64,000 bases of DNA from Rhynchopus sp. YZ270_cl-10 (GCA_964035575.1 OZ037881.1:434001-498000); one strand, 5' to 3'; shown: positions 1 to 12,017, counted from the first letter of the stretch. Notes: generated by a model not told the origin, from the letters alone. A program made the numbers and translations.

Positions 1-76
1 GGAGAAAAATATGTAGCGGGAGTTTCATTCACTTTCTGATCGCCGTATCATTTTTAGATGAAAAAAAAAAGGTTAT

Positions 77-111
77 AAGATGACCCTAAGCCTCTCATGC
101 ATAGCCACCTT
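77..111 (+). repeat. H1 hairpin
   Basis: Arms AAGATGACCCTAAGC and GCATAGCCACCTT around loop CTCTCAT, after a run of A. Confidence 0.75.
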
Positions 112-364
112 TGATACATAATTTAATTCGTAAGATTAGCCTCAAAAGGACGCATCTCAGAGAAAAAAAAAAAATAAAAAGAAAAAAAAAAAAACTGACA
201 ATCGTCTCATGTCGTAATATAACCTAACCCCCCCTCCTTCGCAAAGCCACCATTGTCTGGATATCACAGGGACAGACAACTTGCAGGTTTTGGAGACAGT
301 TATTTTCCCCGGGGTAGGTTATTACACAACAGAGCGCAGAGATAAAACAAGACAAATAAAAGTG

Positions 365-400
365 AAGATGTGTCTAAGCCTCTCCTGCTTAAGCCATCTC
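365..400 (+). repeat. H1 hairpin
   Basis: Arms AAGATGTGTCTAAGC and GCTTAAGCCATCTC, loop CTCTCCT. Confidence 0.75.
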
Positions 401-1137
401 AACAGAGAGGAAGTTCGAATGGGGTTTTTTAATGAATTTTTTTTTTTGATATTTTTTTGCTCTTGCTTTATCAGAGGGAGGGAGTAAACAGAATGGACAT
501 GGAATGAACAGAACGAAGGAAGAAAAGGAAGAAAAAAGAAGAAGAAAAAATACCTAGGTGCACCTAGCAGGGCAGGACACACAGACAGCAAAATGAGAAT
601 ATACCGCTCAGAAGGAACCCCATCATTGATTTCAAACACATCCCCATATCATCAAAAAAAAAAAAAATCGAACAGTCTGTATTACAGTGTAAGCTATATT
701 GGGCGGGGGACATGAGCGAGAACACTCTTGGGGTGAGTTCTGAGCACTCCAAGAAACTTGGAGTCCAAATAAATTTGGCGGATTTGGGAATTTTTTTTTG
801 GGGGGAATTTTGACAACTTTTTTTGAACGCCAAACGTATTTGGAGTACTATAATCGACAAAAAAAAATGTGTAGCACAGCGAGCTACAAAGTATTCAGGG
901 ATAGGGAAACAAAGTGGACAAAAAAAAAAATAAACAGTCGCAAATGAGAGCGAAGAAAGAGGGGTATCTGGTGTAAAAAGAAAAATGACATTTTGTTTTA
1001 TTTTTTTTTCAAGAAACGTTCTCCCTGCTAGAACCTCTGCAGCAATGGAAGAAAAAAAAAACACACAAAGTGATAGCATAGGAGGAGGGATCAATAAAAA
1101 TGTTCCCGTCTTTCTTTTTAACACAAAGAAAAGAGAA

Positions 1138-1182
1138 GTTGAAACATGCAAAACGCCTCGCCGTCGGCGGACGCAGGGCACT
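1138..1182 (+). repeat. Family B repeat
   Basis: GTTGAAACATGC, AAAACGCCTCG, then GGCGGACGCAGGGCACT. The shared core is GTGCAAAACGCCTC with a distal GACGCAGGCAC. Confidence 0.65.
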
Positions 1183-1210
1183 GCAGAAAAGAAGAAAAAA
1201 AAACTCATGA

Positions 1211-1241
1211 AGATGAACACGCCACTCATTGGCACACATCT
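1211..1241 (+). repeat. H2 hairpin
   Basis: Arms AGATGAACACGCCA and TGGCACACATCT, loop CTCAT. The inner stem is GCCA/TGGC instead of GTGC/GCAC. Confidence 0.75.
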
Positions 1242-1258
1242 AAAGCACAGTGTTGCTA

Positions 1259-1287
1259 AGATGTGCCTCACAATTGCTTAGCCATCT
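1259..1287 (+). repeat. Chimeric H hairpin
   Basis: An H2-like 5' arm (AAGATGTGC) with an H1-like 3' arm (GCTTAGCCATCT); the inner stem pairs poorly. Confidence 0.45.
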
Positions 1288-1792
1288 AAACTTTGAAAGA
1301 AAAAAAAAATCAATTCTGCAGGTGATAGTACAAAGCGTCTCTTCTGACGCAGAACAAGAAAGATTGGCAAGTACCTAATGAACTTCATGCCTTACAAAAA
1401 CTTGGGGAGAAATAGAGAGAGGGAAACACAATGCCTCTGAACGGCATTCGAAAAGAAAACCACTTTCAGGTTTTCGATCTTGTCTGTGAACAATGAAAAA
1501 AAAAACATCAACGGTATGTACCATAATCCTCATAAAGGGACAGACACCAACCATATTTAAGTTTTTTTTTCAAAAAAAAAAAAAAGAAAATTACAAGAAG
1601 TGGAGTTATTGCAGGCTCCGTATTAGAATACCAATGAATAATGTCGGAGAAAAATAATAATAATAAAACAACTGCAAAACATCGGGGGGGCGTTAGAGGG
1701 GTCTGTTAACGGGGCAGACATTGGGAACTATGCCGTCCAAAACTCATTGAGGCTGGACTTCGTTGCATGCTACCTATCAATTATCTCATATG

Positions 1793-1816
1793 CATTCTAT
1801 TCTACTGAATAGAAGG
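1793..1816. repeat. TTCTATTC hairpin
   Basis: TTCTATTC and GAATAGAA around TACT, followed by GGTA. Relatives at about 16953-16972 and, decayed, at 22690-22712. Confidence 0.55.
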
Positions 1817-1918
1817 TACGTGCACTACCATCAAAAAAAAGATTAAGATATAATTTTCAAAGATGGAGTTTTATCCACCATCAGCAAAAAAGGACTTGAA
1901 ATATAAAGAACAGTTTAT

Positions 1919-1993
1919 AAGATGATCCTAAGTCTCTCGTGCTTAGTCTGATTAGATTACTTAATGTTTTGAACTCTCGTGCTTAGTCACCTT
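1919..1993 (+). repeat. Compound H1 hairpin with inserted segment
   Basis: A normal H1 5' arm, loop CTCTCGT and GCTTAGT are followed by a segment containing CTGATTAGATTAC and TTAATGTTTTGAA. Then a second CTCTCGT and a complete 3' arm GCTTAGTCACCTT follow. The same arrangement recurs at 33761-33852. Confidence 0.7.
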
Positions 1994-2025
1994 TCAGTCA
2001 AACATTCGATATGAATAAAGGAGGA

Positions 2026-2070
2026 GTTGAAAGTGCAAAACGCCTCACTGTGCATCGGGCGCAGGTACTG
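2026..2070 (+). repeat. Family B repeat
   Basis: GTTGAAAGTGC and AAAACGCCTCACTGTG, with the distal part GGGCGCAGGTACT. Confidence 0.7.
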
Positions 2071-2920
2071 AATAAATATACCACCCTCCTTGGACACAAA
2101 TAACTCAGAGTGCCCTGTTGTTCGACAATCATTTTTTTGGTACAAAAGAAATAAAGAAAAGTTACATCCTCAGGTAGCCCACCTGACAAAAAAAAAAATA
2201 TGGTGGATTAAAGTGCCCACGCCCTCTGCAGATGCAGGCACCGGATATTAGCGGACAAAAAAAAAAAATATTTTGAAAGAAAAGCGAAAAACGTAGAAAG
2301 AAGCGCTTTAAAAAAGAAAGAACAAAAAGAAAAAAGACTGAGGGGGTAGTAGGGTGCAGTCGACACATCTGTGTCGGGCACGTTTGTTTGTTTTTTTTTT
2401 CAAAATCTCGCAATTTGGGAAGGGGTGCGGTACCGCTATCAACCTGCTTTGTAGTCATGATCGCAACAGCGGAGACACCAGAAGAAAGGGGTTTAAAAAA
2501 AGGTTATCATTTTATTGGATTGTGCTCTCTCATCCATCGTATTTTTTACAAAAAGAGGGGAAAAAACAAAAAGAAAATAAAACAAAAAGAGTAGGTTTGA
2601 ATGGTTTTTTATGAAGTATTAGGGGGGATTGAAAAAGTTTGTATCAACTTTGTTGTTTTTGTTTTTGTTTTTGCTACTCTGTTTGTTTTGTATTGCATTT
2701 CATTGTAGTACTTTGTAAGTATTAGAAAGGGGGGAAACATAAAGACCATGACAGTCTTGGGAGGTATTTACTAAGGAAAAAAAATGATTGGTTCTTGGTT
2801 CTCAGACCGTGACAGTCTTTGCGGTACTCAAATAAAAGAAGTTTATAAGATGGACCTGCTTTTGGCCACCTCGCAAAATGAAGAAAATATGGAGGAGACT
2901 TCTAAAAAAAGTAATAAAAA

Positions 2921-3361
2921 ACAAGTAATTGCTATCGGAAAAAAAACGGGGTGTGATGTGGAACTCCATCCTGTAGAAATAATCTACAACACGCCCACAA
3001 TTCTGCTCTTCTGCAGGTATGCTAACGCTCTTCGTACGCTGCCAGACCCACTGGGACGCCAGCATCTGAAACGTTCAAGAAGGGGGGCTGTCCTCTTCGT
3101 CCAGCACCATCTGCTCGATAGCGTTGTTGGACGTCGGCTCGGCAGGCTCGGCGTGGTCCAGCTCGTTTTTGCCCACAGGCTCCCCACATTGTCGTCGTCG
3201 TTGGAGCAGTGCGGAAGGAACACAGAATGCACAGACTACAACACATCCATCACACCAGGCGCATCAGCACCTCCAGCAAATCGCCAGGATGCTACGGTGG
3301 TTTCGAAAATCGCGCGGAGTTTTCCACAGCACACCCCGCTTTTTTCTTAGCAATTACTTGT
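2921..3361. mobile_element. Non-autonomous inverted-repeat transposon, long copy (441 bp)
   Basis: Terminal inverted repeats of about 45 bp start ACAAGTAATTGCT and continue with AAAACGGGGTGTG and TGTGGAA at both ends. No transposase is present. The interior at about 3063-3165 reads on the minus strand as a short acidic coding-like piece with IEQMVLDEE. Confidence 0.75.
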
Positions 3362-3470
3362 CCTTGTTGTTATGGTTGTTTTCAACCACCTTCCTTCAAC
3401 CCTTGTAGGATCAGTTGTTATTTTTTTTCGCGAAAACATGAAATTACACATTTCAAGAGAACAAATTAAA

Positions 3471-3732
3471 AAGGGTCCTTATTTGCGTTTTTGGGATTCA
3501 CCCGTGCAGTGGTGGGGTCAATCTCGAAAATTGGACAATTTTTTGACCACTTAAATTTTGAGAAATATGAGCCCGGTTCCTTATACGTGGGGCCCATTTT
3601 CGGCTAAAATTTTCCTCAAAATCTGGTTTTGTAAAATTGACCCTTTACTCCCCCCCCACATCGATTTCAATACTATACCTTACTTCACCTACGGTTGCCC
3701 TTACAGGGGGGGTGAAGGAAGGTAAGTTGAAA
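3471..3732 (+). repeat. 260-bp repeat, single copy
   Basis: Starts AAGGGTCCTTATTTGC, includes GTGCAGTGGTGGGGTCAATC and AAATTGGACAATTTTTTGACC in part, ends GAAGGAAGGTAAGTTGAAA. Confidence 0.75.
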
Positions 3733-4729
3733 ATGAAACAAGCCCCCCAAAGGAGCAGACAGAGGCTAACCCACCCCACGAGGAAGATTTTGTGGGGCTC
3801 GTCCCTCCTCCTTCCCCACAACCCTGAGACAGATACTATGGAAACAAAGTACATCCTTTTTTTTCTCCCAGAAAATTACACAGGAGCAAACAAACACATT
3901 GTTGATGAATGGGCCACCCTGGGGCACACATACATCTTTAAAGGAAAACAAAAAGCGCCCCTTTACTTTTGCATAAGGGTTTTCTGCAGCAAGACACCAA
4001 CTATTCTACTAAATTGATCTGTGTGGAAGCAATGCCACCACCGTTTTACCTTCCTTCATTACTCACTTTCTTTTGTAGGGACCGCGCAAGGGGGCTCCCC
4101 TACTATGCTTTGAAACTGAAGCGTGAAATTGATTTTTTTTGCTTTTTTTGTTTTTTGCACAAATCCGATCGACAGGACTTATTCCTGAGGGATCGATCCT
4201 GGATAAGTGATCCCACTGCTTTGTGTGGCAGGTTCCACTCATCCCAAACAAATGAAAAACTTTTCTTTTAAAACCCCTTTAGTGGGGCAGGGAGGAGAAG
4301 AAAACGAAAAAAAAAACTCAACTCTTTTATCCACACGCACGCATATTATTATAGCAAAATATTGGGGAAAAAAAAAAAGAAACAAAGAAAGGCACATTCG
4401 TGTTTGGAAAGAAAACCACCTGGGGTCAGATTGATTCCTCGGGAAGGAGATAGGGGAGGAGAAGGAAGCAGGTTCTCTTGAAAAGCGTTCTGTTTTTTTC
4501 TTTGCTGCTTTTTTTTGTGGAAATATGAAAAAAATGATACGCACGGGAGAGTTATTTTCCCCCCTTTGCTGGGAAACATATCGTGTTTCCCTGAGTAGTG
4601 GGTGTTCTCGTTTATAACACGAAAAAAAAATGATGCTCGGAACCTACACTTGAAATGAACGACAAAATATGCCACAAAACTGGGTGCGAAGAAATTCGTG
4701 AAATGTTTATTTTTGTGAGGAAAAAAAAA

Positions 4730-4773
4730 TTGTTGGAATAGTGTAGTTGCCGCCTGGGCAAGGCTCCACTGTC
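4730..4773 (+). repeat. Family E hairpin
   Basis: ATTGTTGGAATAGTGTAG then TTGCC, GGCAAGGCTCCACTGTC. TTGCC pairs with GGCAA and AGTG with CACT. Confidence 0.7.
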
Positions 4774-5885
4774 CCTAACTTTTTTATCATGAAAAAACCA
4801 CCTATTTACTGGTGTCAGTAAACGTAAAAGAGAGAGAAAAAAAAGGCGGCTCCCTTTGCGATACGCCCATTTCTTTTAGTGCTGATAGATGAATAGAATG
4901 AAGACAACATAACACAATTACGGCTCTTGTCACCCCCAAAAGAAAAAAAAAGTGCACAAAATTGCCCCGTTCACCCCCTGACATTGCAAGGTAAGAAGCA
5001 AAGACAGTAAAGGACAATAAAAGAATAGAGTGATCGAGTCGACCACTCCCAAATTATGACAGGAAACAAGTGGATATGAGAAGGAGGGGAAAAAAAAAAA
5101 AAACTCACAATCAGGGTGAATGCAAATGTTTGAACACAAAAAGCATGCCCTTTTTTCGCTTTTCTTTTTTTTTTTTGATAATCTGTACCATATTTCTTGA
5201 TTTTTTTTTTTGAGCAACGGAAAGAGAAAGAAAAATACATCCTTTGATCTCTCTTAGAGAAAGAGTTTGAATGGGTTAATTTATGAAGTTTTTTTTTCTG
5301 CTGTTTTTGATTTTTTTTTTTGATTTTGTGCTCGAAAGCAGTTTCTTGTTTTTTTTTCCTTCTTTTTGCAGGATGTTTTCCCCTTGATCTCTCTCAGAGG
5401 GCCGAGGTTGATGTTCCCTTTTATGCTAAGAAAGAAAAGACCTCCCAACCCCATCCCCACAATTGTTTTCATATACATTCTGTTTCTAATGAAAAGAAGG
5501 TCCGGAGGGTGCTAAAAACCCCACAAAAAAAACGAATAGAACAATGAGCAAATGCAACTCACATCTCAACACCGATGTAACTACCTTAATTTTTCCCCTA
5601 AAAAAATTGATGAAGTTTTTGGCGGTGTTTAACAATGGTTTTAAAACCACCAAAACCCCACTAAACTCCATCAAAATTCAGGAAAAATTCAGGTCGTATA
5701 ATGTGGTGATAAAAAAAAGACACAAAAAAAAAACTCCCCATAAAATGGTGTGAATGGCTTATTTTGGGGTTTTTTTTACCCCTACTTTTCCGAATTCTTC
5801 CAAATAAGCTACCCCAATTCAATAAACTCTCCCCAAGGGGATTTACCATGTACCATAATGCAAAAAGCGATGAAAAATAAGGTGA

Positions 5886-5926
5886 AGTTGACAGTGCAAA
5901 CCACCCTCTGAGACGCACGCACTCAC
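5886..5926 (+). repeat. Family B repeat
   Basis: GTTGACAGTGC and ACGCACT pair around CACCCTCTGAGACG. Confidence 0.6.
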
Positions 5927-6242
5927 ATAAAATATAAAAAAAGGAGAGAAAAAAAGCGAGGGGGGAAAAAAAAAAGGAGGCTTGTAAAGTGAATGTATCT
6001 TGTTGCGTGAACACACACCTTCCTGCAGTGTCACACATTGGTGGTGCAAAAAAACACCACCACCTTTTCATAGACTGTTCGAAAATCCTAAAATCCACCT
6101 CAGATAGTGCACCACCGATGTATGTAAAAAAAGGAGGGAAATTGAGAAACAAGGAGATACTAGAAGACTGTTGACGTAAAAATGTTTGAACGCTGGAAAG
6201 ACAATTTTTTAGCGTTCCTGGGGATCCTTTTAAAATTCGGCT

Positions 6243-6315
6243 GTTTCTTCGTCTAGAGACAGTTCTTTGGGATGATGTCGTCACCTCCATTTGCTGTGTT
6301 ATAGGTTAAGGTATT
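6243..6315 (+). repeat. Family G repeat, 3' part
   Basis: GTCTAGAGACAGTTCTTTGG, GATGATGTCGTCACC, ATTTGCTGTGTTATAGG. Confidence 0.65.
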
Positions 6316-6850
6316 TGGTGCTCCTGACGACCCCATATTGCGTAAGTTTTTCTTCCGTAGTTGTCGTGCACCTCGTTTTTTTTTTTTTTTTTTGGATTTC
6401 TGGGGGTACCAATTCCAACATTATTACGTCAACGGTAAGTGTTGTACATCTCTTGTGATACAGACACGGGTCCAAAGAGAAAAAAAAGAAAAATTTTGAA
6501 AGAGGCGACGTGTCTCGCAAAAACACACAAAGGAGAAAGAAAGAAAGGAGGGCGAAGTTTTGTAAAAGCAGTGGCCTCATTTTTGATGAGTGCGCTCAAT
6601 AATTAGTGCTATATATGGTTCGCGAACGCTGCCATGATCTAAATCATTTCATGGTCGGTCCTTCTGAAGAAGGGGAGAAAAAAGGGGTCAAAGTAATAAA
6701 CCTAAACCCCCTGAGTAGTTGCCGAAAAAAAAATAGTTACTCTATGAGAAAAAGAAAAAGGGGGTTTTCGTTGATTGCTTAATTACCCTGTTAGAGGGGG
6801 TGACTGGCGACCATATCGGAGGAACTATTTCCCCTCCATTTTTTTTTGAT

Positions 6851-6880
6851 GAGATGAACCTAAGCCTTTCATGCTCAGTC
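6851..6880 (+). repeat. H1 hairpin, 3' truncated
   Basis: Arms GAGATGAACCTAAGC and GCTCAGTC, loop CTTTCAT. Confidence 0.6.
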
Positions 6881-7264
6881 AAAAATAAGTGATATTTTTT
6901 TTAAGATCAACCTCACTTCAGAGCATTTCCCCAACAGAAACCTATTTTGAAGTGCGCCCCTTTGGAATTCTATGAATGGAAAGAAGAGTTCTGTTCGTTT
7001 TTGGGGGGAATTTCAAAAATAGTTCAGAGGCAGTTCTTATTAGGCATTTCTCTTCTTCGAGTTCGTATTGCAAAGGTGACCTCATTTTGCGGAGCACACC
7101 CTCCTCGATCTTCCACTCCAAACAGATAATTTGAAAGCGAAGGAACATGATAGCTAATGCATGCACCCCCAATCAGCCTACTCAACAGGAAGCAAATCAC
7201 GAGGTAAAAAAGAAAAAATATGCTAGTCAACTTCTATGGGATTGATAAATGGTTAGTTATTGAT

Positions 7265-7349
7265 GGTGCCACCTGATTATTACCCCGCGTATAGGACCGT
7301 ATAGGCTCCCTATTCACGCCTTTACGCGGGGTAAAAATCAGGTGGCACC
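7265..7349. repeat. 85-bp inverted repeat
   Basis: Arms of about 27 bp: GGTGCCACCTGAT and TACCCCGCGTA pair with TACGCGGGGTA and ATCAGGTGGCACC. Confidence 0.8.
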
Positions 7350-7631
7350 TCTGACGTCAGCCCCCGATGAACGACACATCAATAATAACACATTTTTTTT
7401 TTTGGGTCACTACAGAATGGGTACATACGCAATGTCCATCAAAATACAATAAATGGTACAAAAAAAAACAAAGGGGTTAGTGCAACCCTGTGTATGCAGG
7501 CATCAAGAAAAGAAAAGTGCCTAAGATAAAAGCATTGCATGCTTAAGTCACCAAGGGGAGGAAAAAGAACAACTACTGAATGTCACGGCTTTTTTTTAAT
7601 CCTGAGTCAACCAAACCAAAGAAAAATTTTT

Positions 7632-7663
7632 AAGATGAGTGTGCCTCTTATGCACACACATCT
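7632..7663 (+). repeat. H2 hairpin
   Basis: Arms AAGATGAGTGTGC and GCACACACATCT, loop CTCTTAT. Confidence 0.75.
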
Positions 7664-7763
7664 AGGGGGGAAAAACTTCATTTTTTTTTTTTTAATGTCG
7701 TATTATCCAGGAGTAGATGGTTACGAGAGAGCAAAAAATAATCAAACACAGAAGAAAAGTGCA

Positions 7764-7796
7764 GGATGAACCTAAGCACCACATACTTAGACACTT
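7764..7796 (+). repeat. H1 hairpin variant
   Basis: Arms GGATGAACCTAAG and CTTAGACACTTT, loop CACCACATA. Confidence 0.6.
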
Positions 7797-7942
7797 TGGG
7801 GGAAAAGAAACATGAGAATAAGAGCGGCCGGGAAGTGGGGGATGCCTAAGAGTAGAGGAAGCAGGGAGGGCTGCGGGCTGTGGGGGTTTGGGGGCTGGGG
7901 GTTGGGGGAAGATGGGGAAGACTTTTTATTTGAAAAAAAAAA

Positions 7943-8085
7943 ACAAGTAATTGCTATCGGAAAAAAAACGGGGTGTGCTGTGGAACTCCATCCTGTAGAA
8001 ATAATCTACAACACGCCCAGCATTCTGCTCTTCTACTGCGGAGCTTTCCACAGCACACCCCGCTTTTTTCTTAGCAATTAGTTGT
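7943..8085. mobile_element. Same transposon, internally deleted (143 bp)
   Basis: The same ends as 2921-3361 flank a shortened centre; the join follows CTGCTCTTCTAC. The 370 bp after it (to 8455) are also shared with the region after the long copy. Confidence 0.75.
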
Positions 8086-8194
8086 TCTTGTTGTTATTGT
8101 TATTTTCAACCACCTTCCTTCAACCCTTGTAGGGATCAGTTGCTATTTTTTTCGCGAAAACATGAAATTATACATTTCAAGAGAACAAATTAAA

Positions 8195-8976
8195 AAGGGT
8201 CCTTATTTGCATTTTTGGGCTCCGCCCGTGCAGTGGTGGGGTCAATCTCGAAAATTGGACAATTTTTTGACCACTTAAATTTTGAGAAATATGAGCCCGG
8301 TTGCTTATACGTGGGGCCCATTTTCGGCTAAAATTTTCCTCAAAATCTGGTTTTGTAAAATTGACCCTTTACTCCCCCCCCACATCGATTTCAATACTAT
8401 ACCTTACTTCACCTACGGTTGCCCTTACAGGGGGGTGAAGGAAGGTAAGTTGAAAAAGGGTCCTTATTTGCATTTTTGGGCTCCGCCCGTGCAGTGGTGG
8501 GGTCAATCTCGAAAATTGGACAATTTTTTGACCACTTAAATTTTGAGAAATATGAGCCCGGTTGCTTATACGTGGGGCCCATTTTCGGCTAAAATTTTCC
8601 TCAAAATCTGGTTTTGTAAAATTGACCCTTTACTCCCCCCCCACATCGATTTCAATACTATACCTTACTTCACCTACGGTTGCCCTTACAGGGGGGTGAA
8701 GGAAGGTAAGTTGAAAAGGGTCCTTATTTGCATTTTTGGGCTCCGCCCGTGCAGTGGTGGGGTCAATCTCGAAAATTGGACAATTTTTTGACCACTTAAA
8801 TTTTGAGAAATATGAGCCCGGTTGCTTATACGTGGGGCCCATTTTCGGCTAAAATTTTCCTCAAAATCTGGTTTTGTAAAATTGACCCTTTACTCCCCCC
8901 CCACATCGATTTCAATACTATACCTTACTTCACCTACGGTTGCCCTTACAGGGGGGTGAAGGAAGGTAAGTTGAAA
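8195..8976 (+). repeat. 260-bp repeat, triple tandem
   Basis: Units start at 8195, 8456 and 8716 and are nearly identical, so the amplification is recent. Identical open frames in each unit are a by-product. Confidence 0.9.
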
Positions 8977-8977
8977 A

Positions 8978-9023
8978 TTGTTGGAAAATAGTGTAGTTGC
9001 CACCTGTGCAAAGCTCCACTGTC
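8978..9023 (+). repeat. Family E hairpin
   Basis: TTGTTGGAAAATAGTGTAG, TTGCCACCTGTGCAA, AGCTCCACTGTC; directly after the triple 260-bp tandem. Confidence 0.7.
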
Positions 9024-9520
9024 ATTTTGTGGTACGTCCTGTCCTGGTAAATTGACCAATAATCCCGTTATTATTCGGGTTTAGTGGAGTCTTAAGGTTT
9101 TCACTATCCCGTACTATAACAAAAACGGGAGGGGGAAAAAATTTGAGAATGGTGCTCACACAAAAAAAAAGCGCTGACGAGCGCTATTACTTTGAATAAT
9201 AAGCTTTTTTTAAAAGCGAAGTTGGGTAAAAAAAGAAATGCAACTATTTGCGCAAAACGCAGAGTAGTTGTACAATAAAATGATGGTGAAAGATGTTCGT
9301 TTGTGGATGCTTTTTTTTTCGCCTTCATTTTTGACACCACATTCGGACTGAAAAAGGCCGAAGGTGTGAAAGGGGTTCAGCCCTCTGGTCAGAAAAAATA
9401 AAATAAAGCGCGATTTTTTTTTCTCGTGCAAACACCCCTGCGGATGAAAGCCGGGGAGGGAAGGAAGATGAATCCGACATCTCGTACACACATTGTAAAA
9501 AAATATAAATGAAAAGTTGA

Positions 9521-9550
9521 AAGATGAGTATGCTTCCCCATACACATCTT
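9521..9550 (+). repeat. H2 hairpin, altered stem
   Basis: Arms AAGATGAGTATG and CATACACATCTT, loop CTTCCC. The stem GTATG/CATAC is compensated on both sides. Confidence 0.75.
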
Positions 9551-9859
9551 TGCAAACTTTAAAAAAATGGTATCCGGTAAAAGTTGTTTCATTGATTGCA
9601 CACAATCCTCCTATTTGAGGGATGATTTGGCGACCGTACCCGGTAATACTATTTTCTCCTTTAAAGCAAGCTTCGTAGGAATAAGAAAAAAAATTGATTG
9701 ACATAAAATGCAACTGGCCACTAGGAGGGCAGAAAACATTATATGGGAAATTAAAGGCGGGGGGTTTGGGCTACAGTAAGACAACAAAGATCAGTTGGGT
9801 ACAAACCCTCCTTAGATGGTTCTTAGATGGTAACTGAAATGGTGATCCGGGAGGGGTCG

Positions 9860-9950
9860 ATATTGACAGGTCGCTGACAGGTCACTGACACAGGGACTTT
9901 ATACACACCCCCCCTGATATTGACAGGTCGCTGACAGGTCGTTGACCGAC
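9860..9950 (+). repeat. Direct repeat
   Basis: TATTGACAGGTCGCTGACAG with GTCRYTGACNNA occurs at 9861 and 9919; the unit itself contains a doubled GACAGGTC. Confidence 0.65.
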
Positions 9951-10064
9951 TTCCGAAACCACCATTAGAGTCTTTTGAAAATCCTAAAAAGCCACCATAG
10001 TTTTTTTTACCCCACCTGTTGTCTTGCTGTAAATGAAATGGGAAAAAAAAAGAGAAAAGTTTGT

Positions 10065-10096
10065 AAGATGAATCTAAGCATATACTTAGTCATCTT
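10065..10096 (+). repeat. H1 hairpin, divergent loop
   Basis: Arms AAGATGAATCTAAG and CTTAGTCATCTT, loop CATATA. Confidence 0.7.
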
Positions 10097-10251
10097 GGAA
10101 AGGGGAGGAAGCCAACGTATTACAAATGAGAAAGAGAAATAACTCGAAAGATGATGAATTGTGCCTCAAAAAAGGCAAAAAAAAAAAATACGCAAAAAAG
10201 AAAAAGAAAAAACTCCCCAACCCACTCCCCCATACCGCCTTAACAAAGATG

Positions 10252-10411
10252 CACGGCGGACTAGTCAAAGAAGACTGCTAGTAGTGCTACCCGTCCAAAT
10301 GACTAGTGTTTTACAACTGGTGTTACACCAGTAACATCACCAGTGCAGCACTAGTCGTTACGACGAGCAGTTTCACTAGTAGTCTTAACGTCACCTGACT
10401 AGTCCGCCGTG
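10252..10411. repeat. 160-bp inverted-repeat element
   Basis: The ends CACGGCGGACTAGTCA are exact inverted repeats. The interior has several ACTAGT words and partial secondary pairing. Confidence 0.75.
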
Positions 10412-11030
10412 TGCGGGCATTTAGTGTAAGAACAGTTCAAACCAAAAAAAAATGACAAAAAAAATGTAACATGGTGTGTTTGTTCTTTGAGAAAAAAATG
10501 GTTTTGAAAGATAACTCAAAAAAAAAAAGGGAGGGAGAGAGAGAGAGAGAGAGAGGGAGTGGAAGACAAAAAGAGCGTTTTATCTCCTGGGCAAACGTCT
10601 TTCAAAATAGTAACTCTGGTAAAAGGGAAGAAATGTGATAAGATACTATCAAAGCGAACTGCATCATTAGGCATAGCGTACACTACTGCACACCGAGCAT
10701 GTTGGATATAAAAAAGAGAAAAAAAAAGAGAAAAAAAATTAAGATGATTTCAAGCCACCGCTCCTCAAAACCCGACTGTAGGGAACAGAGAGGCACTTTT
10801 AGTTCGATGTCCTCTCCACCAAGGCTCTTTACTCGCTGTCTTTTTTTTCTGGGGGTTTATTTGCTAAATTTGACAATCACCCACCAAAAGGTTGCTCAAA
10901 TATCACTCAAAAAAAAGGGGGGCTGGGAACTACAGACAGCACACCGCACCCCTAAGGGTGGACAGAGATGTGAGACAAAGAGATTCATTTATTGCTGATC
11001 GGGGGGGTGGCATTTTTTTTTTTTGAAAAA

Positions 11031-11067
11031 ATTGTTGGAATAGTGTAGTCAGCAAAACTCCACTGTC
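11031..11067 (+). repeat. Family E hairpin, short
   Basis: ATTGTTGGAATAGTGTAG, then AGCAAAACTCCACTGTC. Confidence 0.65.
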
Positions 11068-11983
11068 GTTTCTTCACTGTAAACCTACCGAGGCAGGCAT
11101 ATTTGTAATATACGCAGGTGTCCTAAGGCAAGCTCAGTGAGAGTGAGAGTTATCACGTAGAGCATAAGGGTAAAAAGCTTGCACGCCATCTTCTAAATTG
11201 TAAAAGTCACCAGGTATAGAACAAAGTAGACTGCATTCCTTAAATGAGGCAGAGCAAACGAATAGCACTCATCTGAGACCTTTTTTTAAAAAAAGTGTAG
11301 CCTTTAAAAATGCCACCGTCGGTCTGAGGTGCAAAGTTTTCGTCAGGAAAACCCCGATTTTTCACCATCCAGAGAGGAGAAACCCCGGTTTTTTTCTTGC
11401 AAATTTGCGTTTTTTTTTCCAACCCTGATACCCATGATACCCAGGATACAACCCAAAAGAAAAAAAAACCATTGATAATATTAGATGTGCCTGTGTACAC
11501 ACCCATCTTCAAGAAAAGCTGATCAAAAAAAGAGCGAATCTAAGTACATGCTTAGTCACACCGAAAAAGACAAGAAAAACAGTATACTATGGAAGGAATG
11601 GGTTTTTTTTTGCTTTGGGGAAAACATTACAGACAGAATACAGAAAGGTACGAGCAGGACTGCTGAGAGAGGTGGAGTGGAATAGGGGAGGCAGGATGCA
11701 AGCGGGGGGGGAATTTTTTTTTTTTTTTTTGCCTGCACACTAAGAGAAAGGTTGTAAAATGAATCTAAGCCTCTCTGTGCTGACCCTTTAAAAAACTCTG
11801 AGGAGGGAACACTTTTTTCTTTTTTTTTGTTGCACAGAACATTTGCACCCCACAGATCCTGCTGGTCCAACATACTGTGTTTTTTACCCCCCTCTTTTTT
11901 CTGATTCGTTATATTGTTCCCTTCTCCGGGAAACTGTGTTTTCATTTCCCCCCCCAAAAAAATCATTTTGCAGTATCGACAAT

Positions 11984-12017
11984 TACTAGGAGTTAAAAGT
12001 TTAGTTTTAACCTAGTA
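11984..12017. repeat. Hairpin
   Basis: TACTAGG and GTTAAAA pair with GTTTTAAC and CCTAGTA. Confidence 0.6.

Noticed and set aside
564-1271. 235-codon minus-strand frame
   Set aside because: Built on poly-A tracts read as Phe runs and includes family B and hairpin repeats.
8282-8991. Repeated 82-85 codon frames starting MRNMSPVAYTWGP
   Set aside because: Identical frames in each 260-bp tandem unit; non-coding repeat without independent support.
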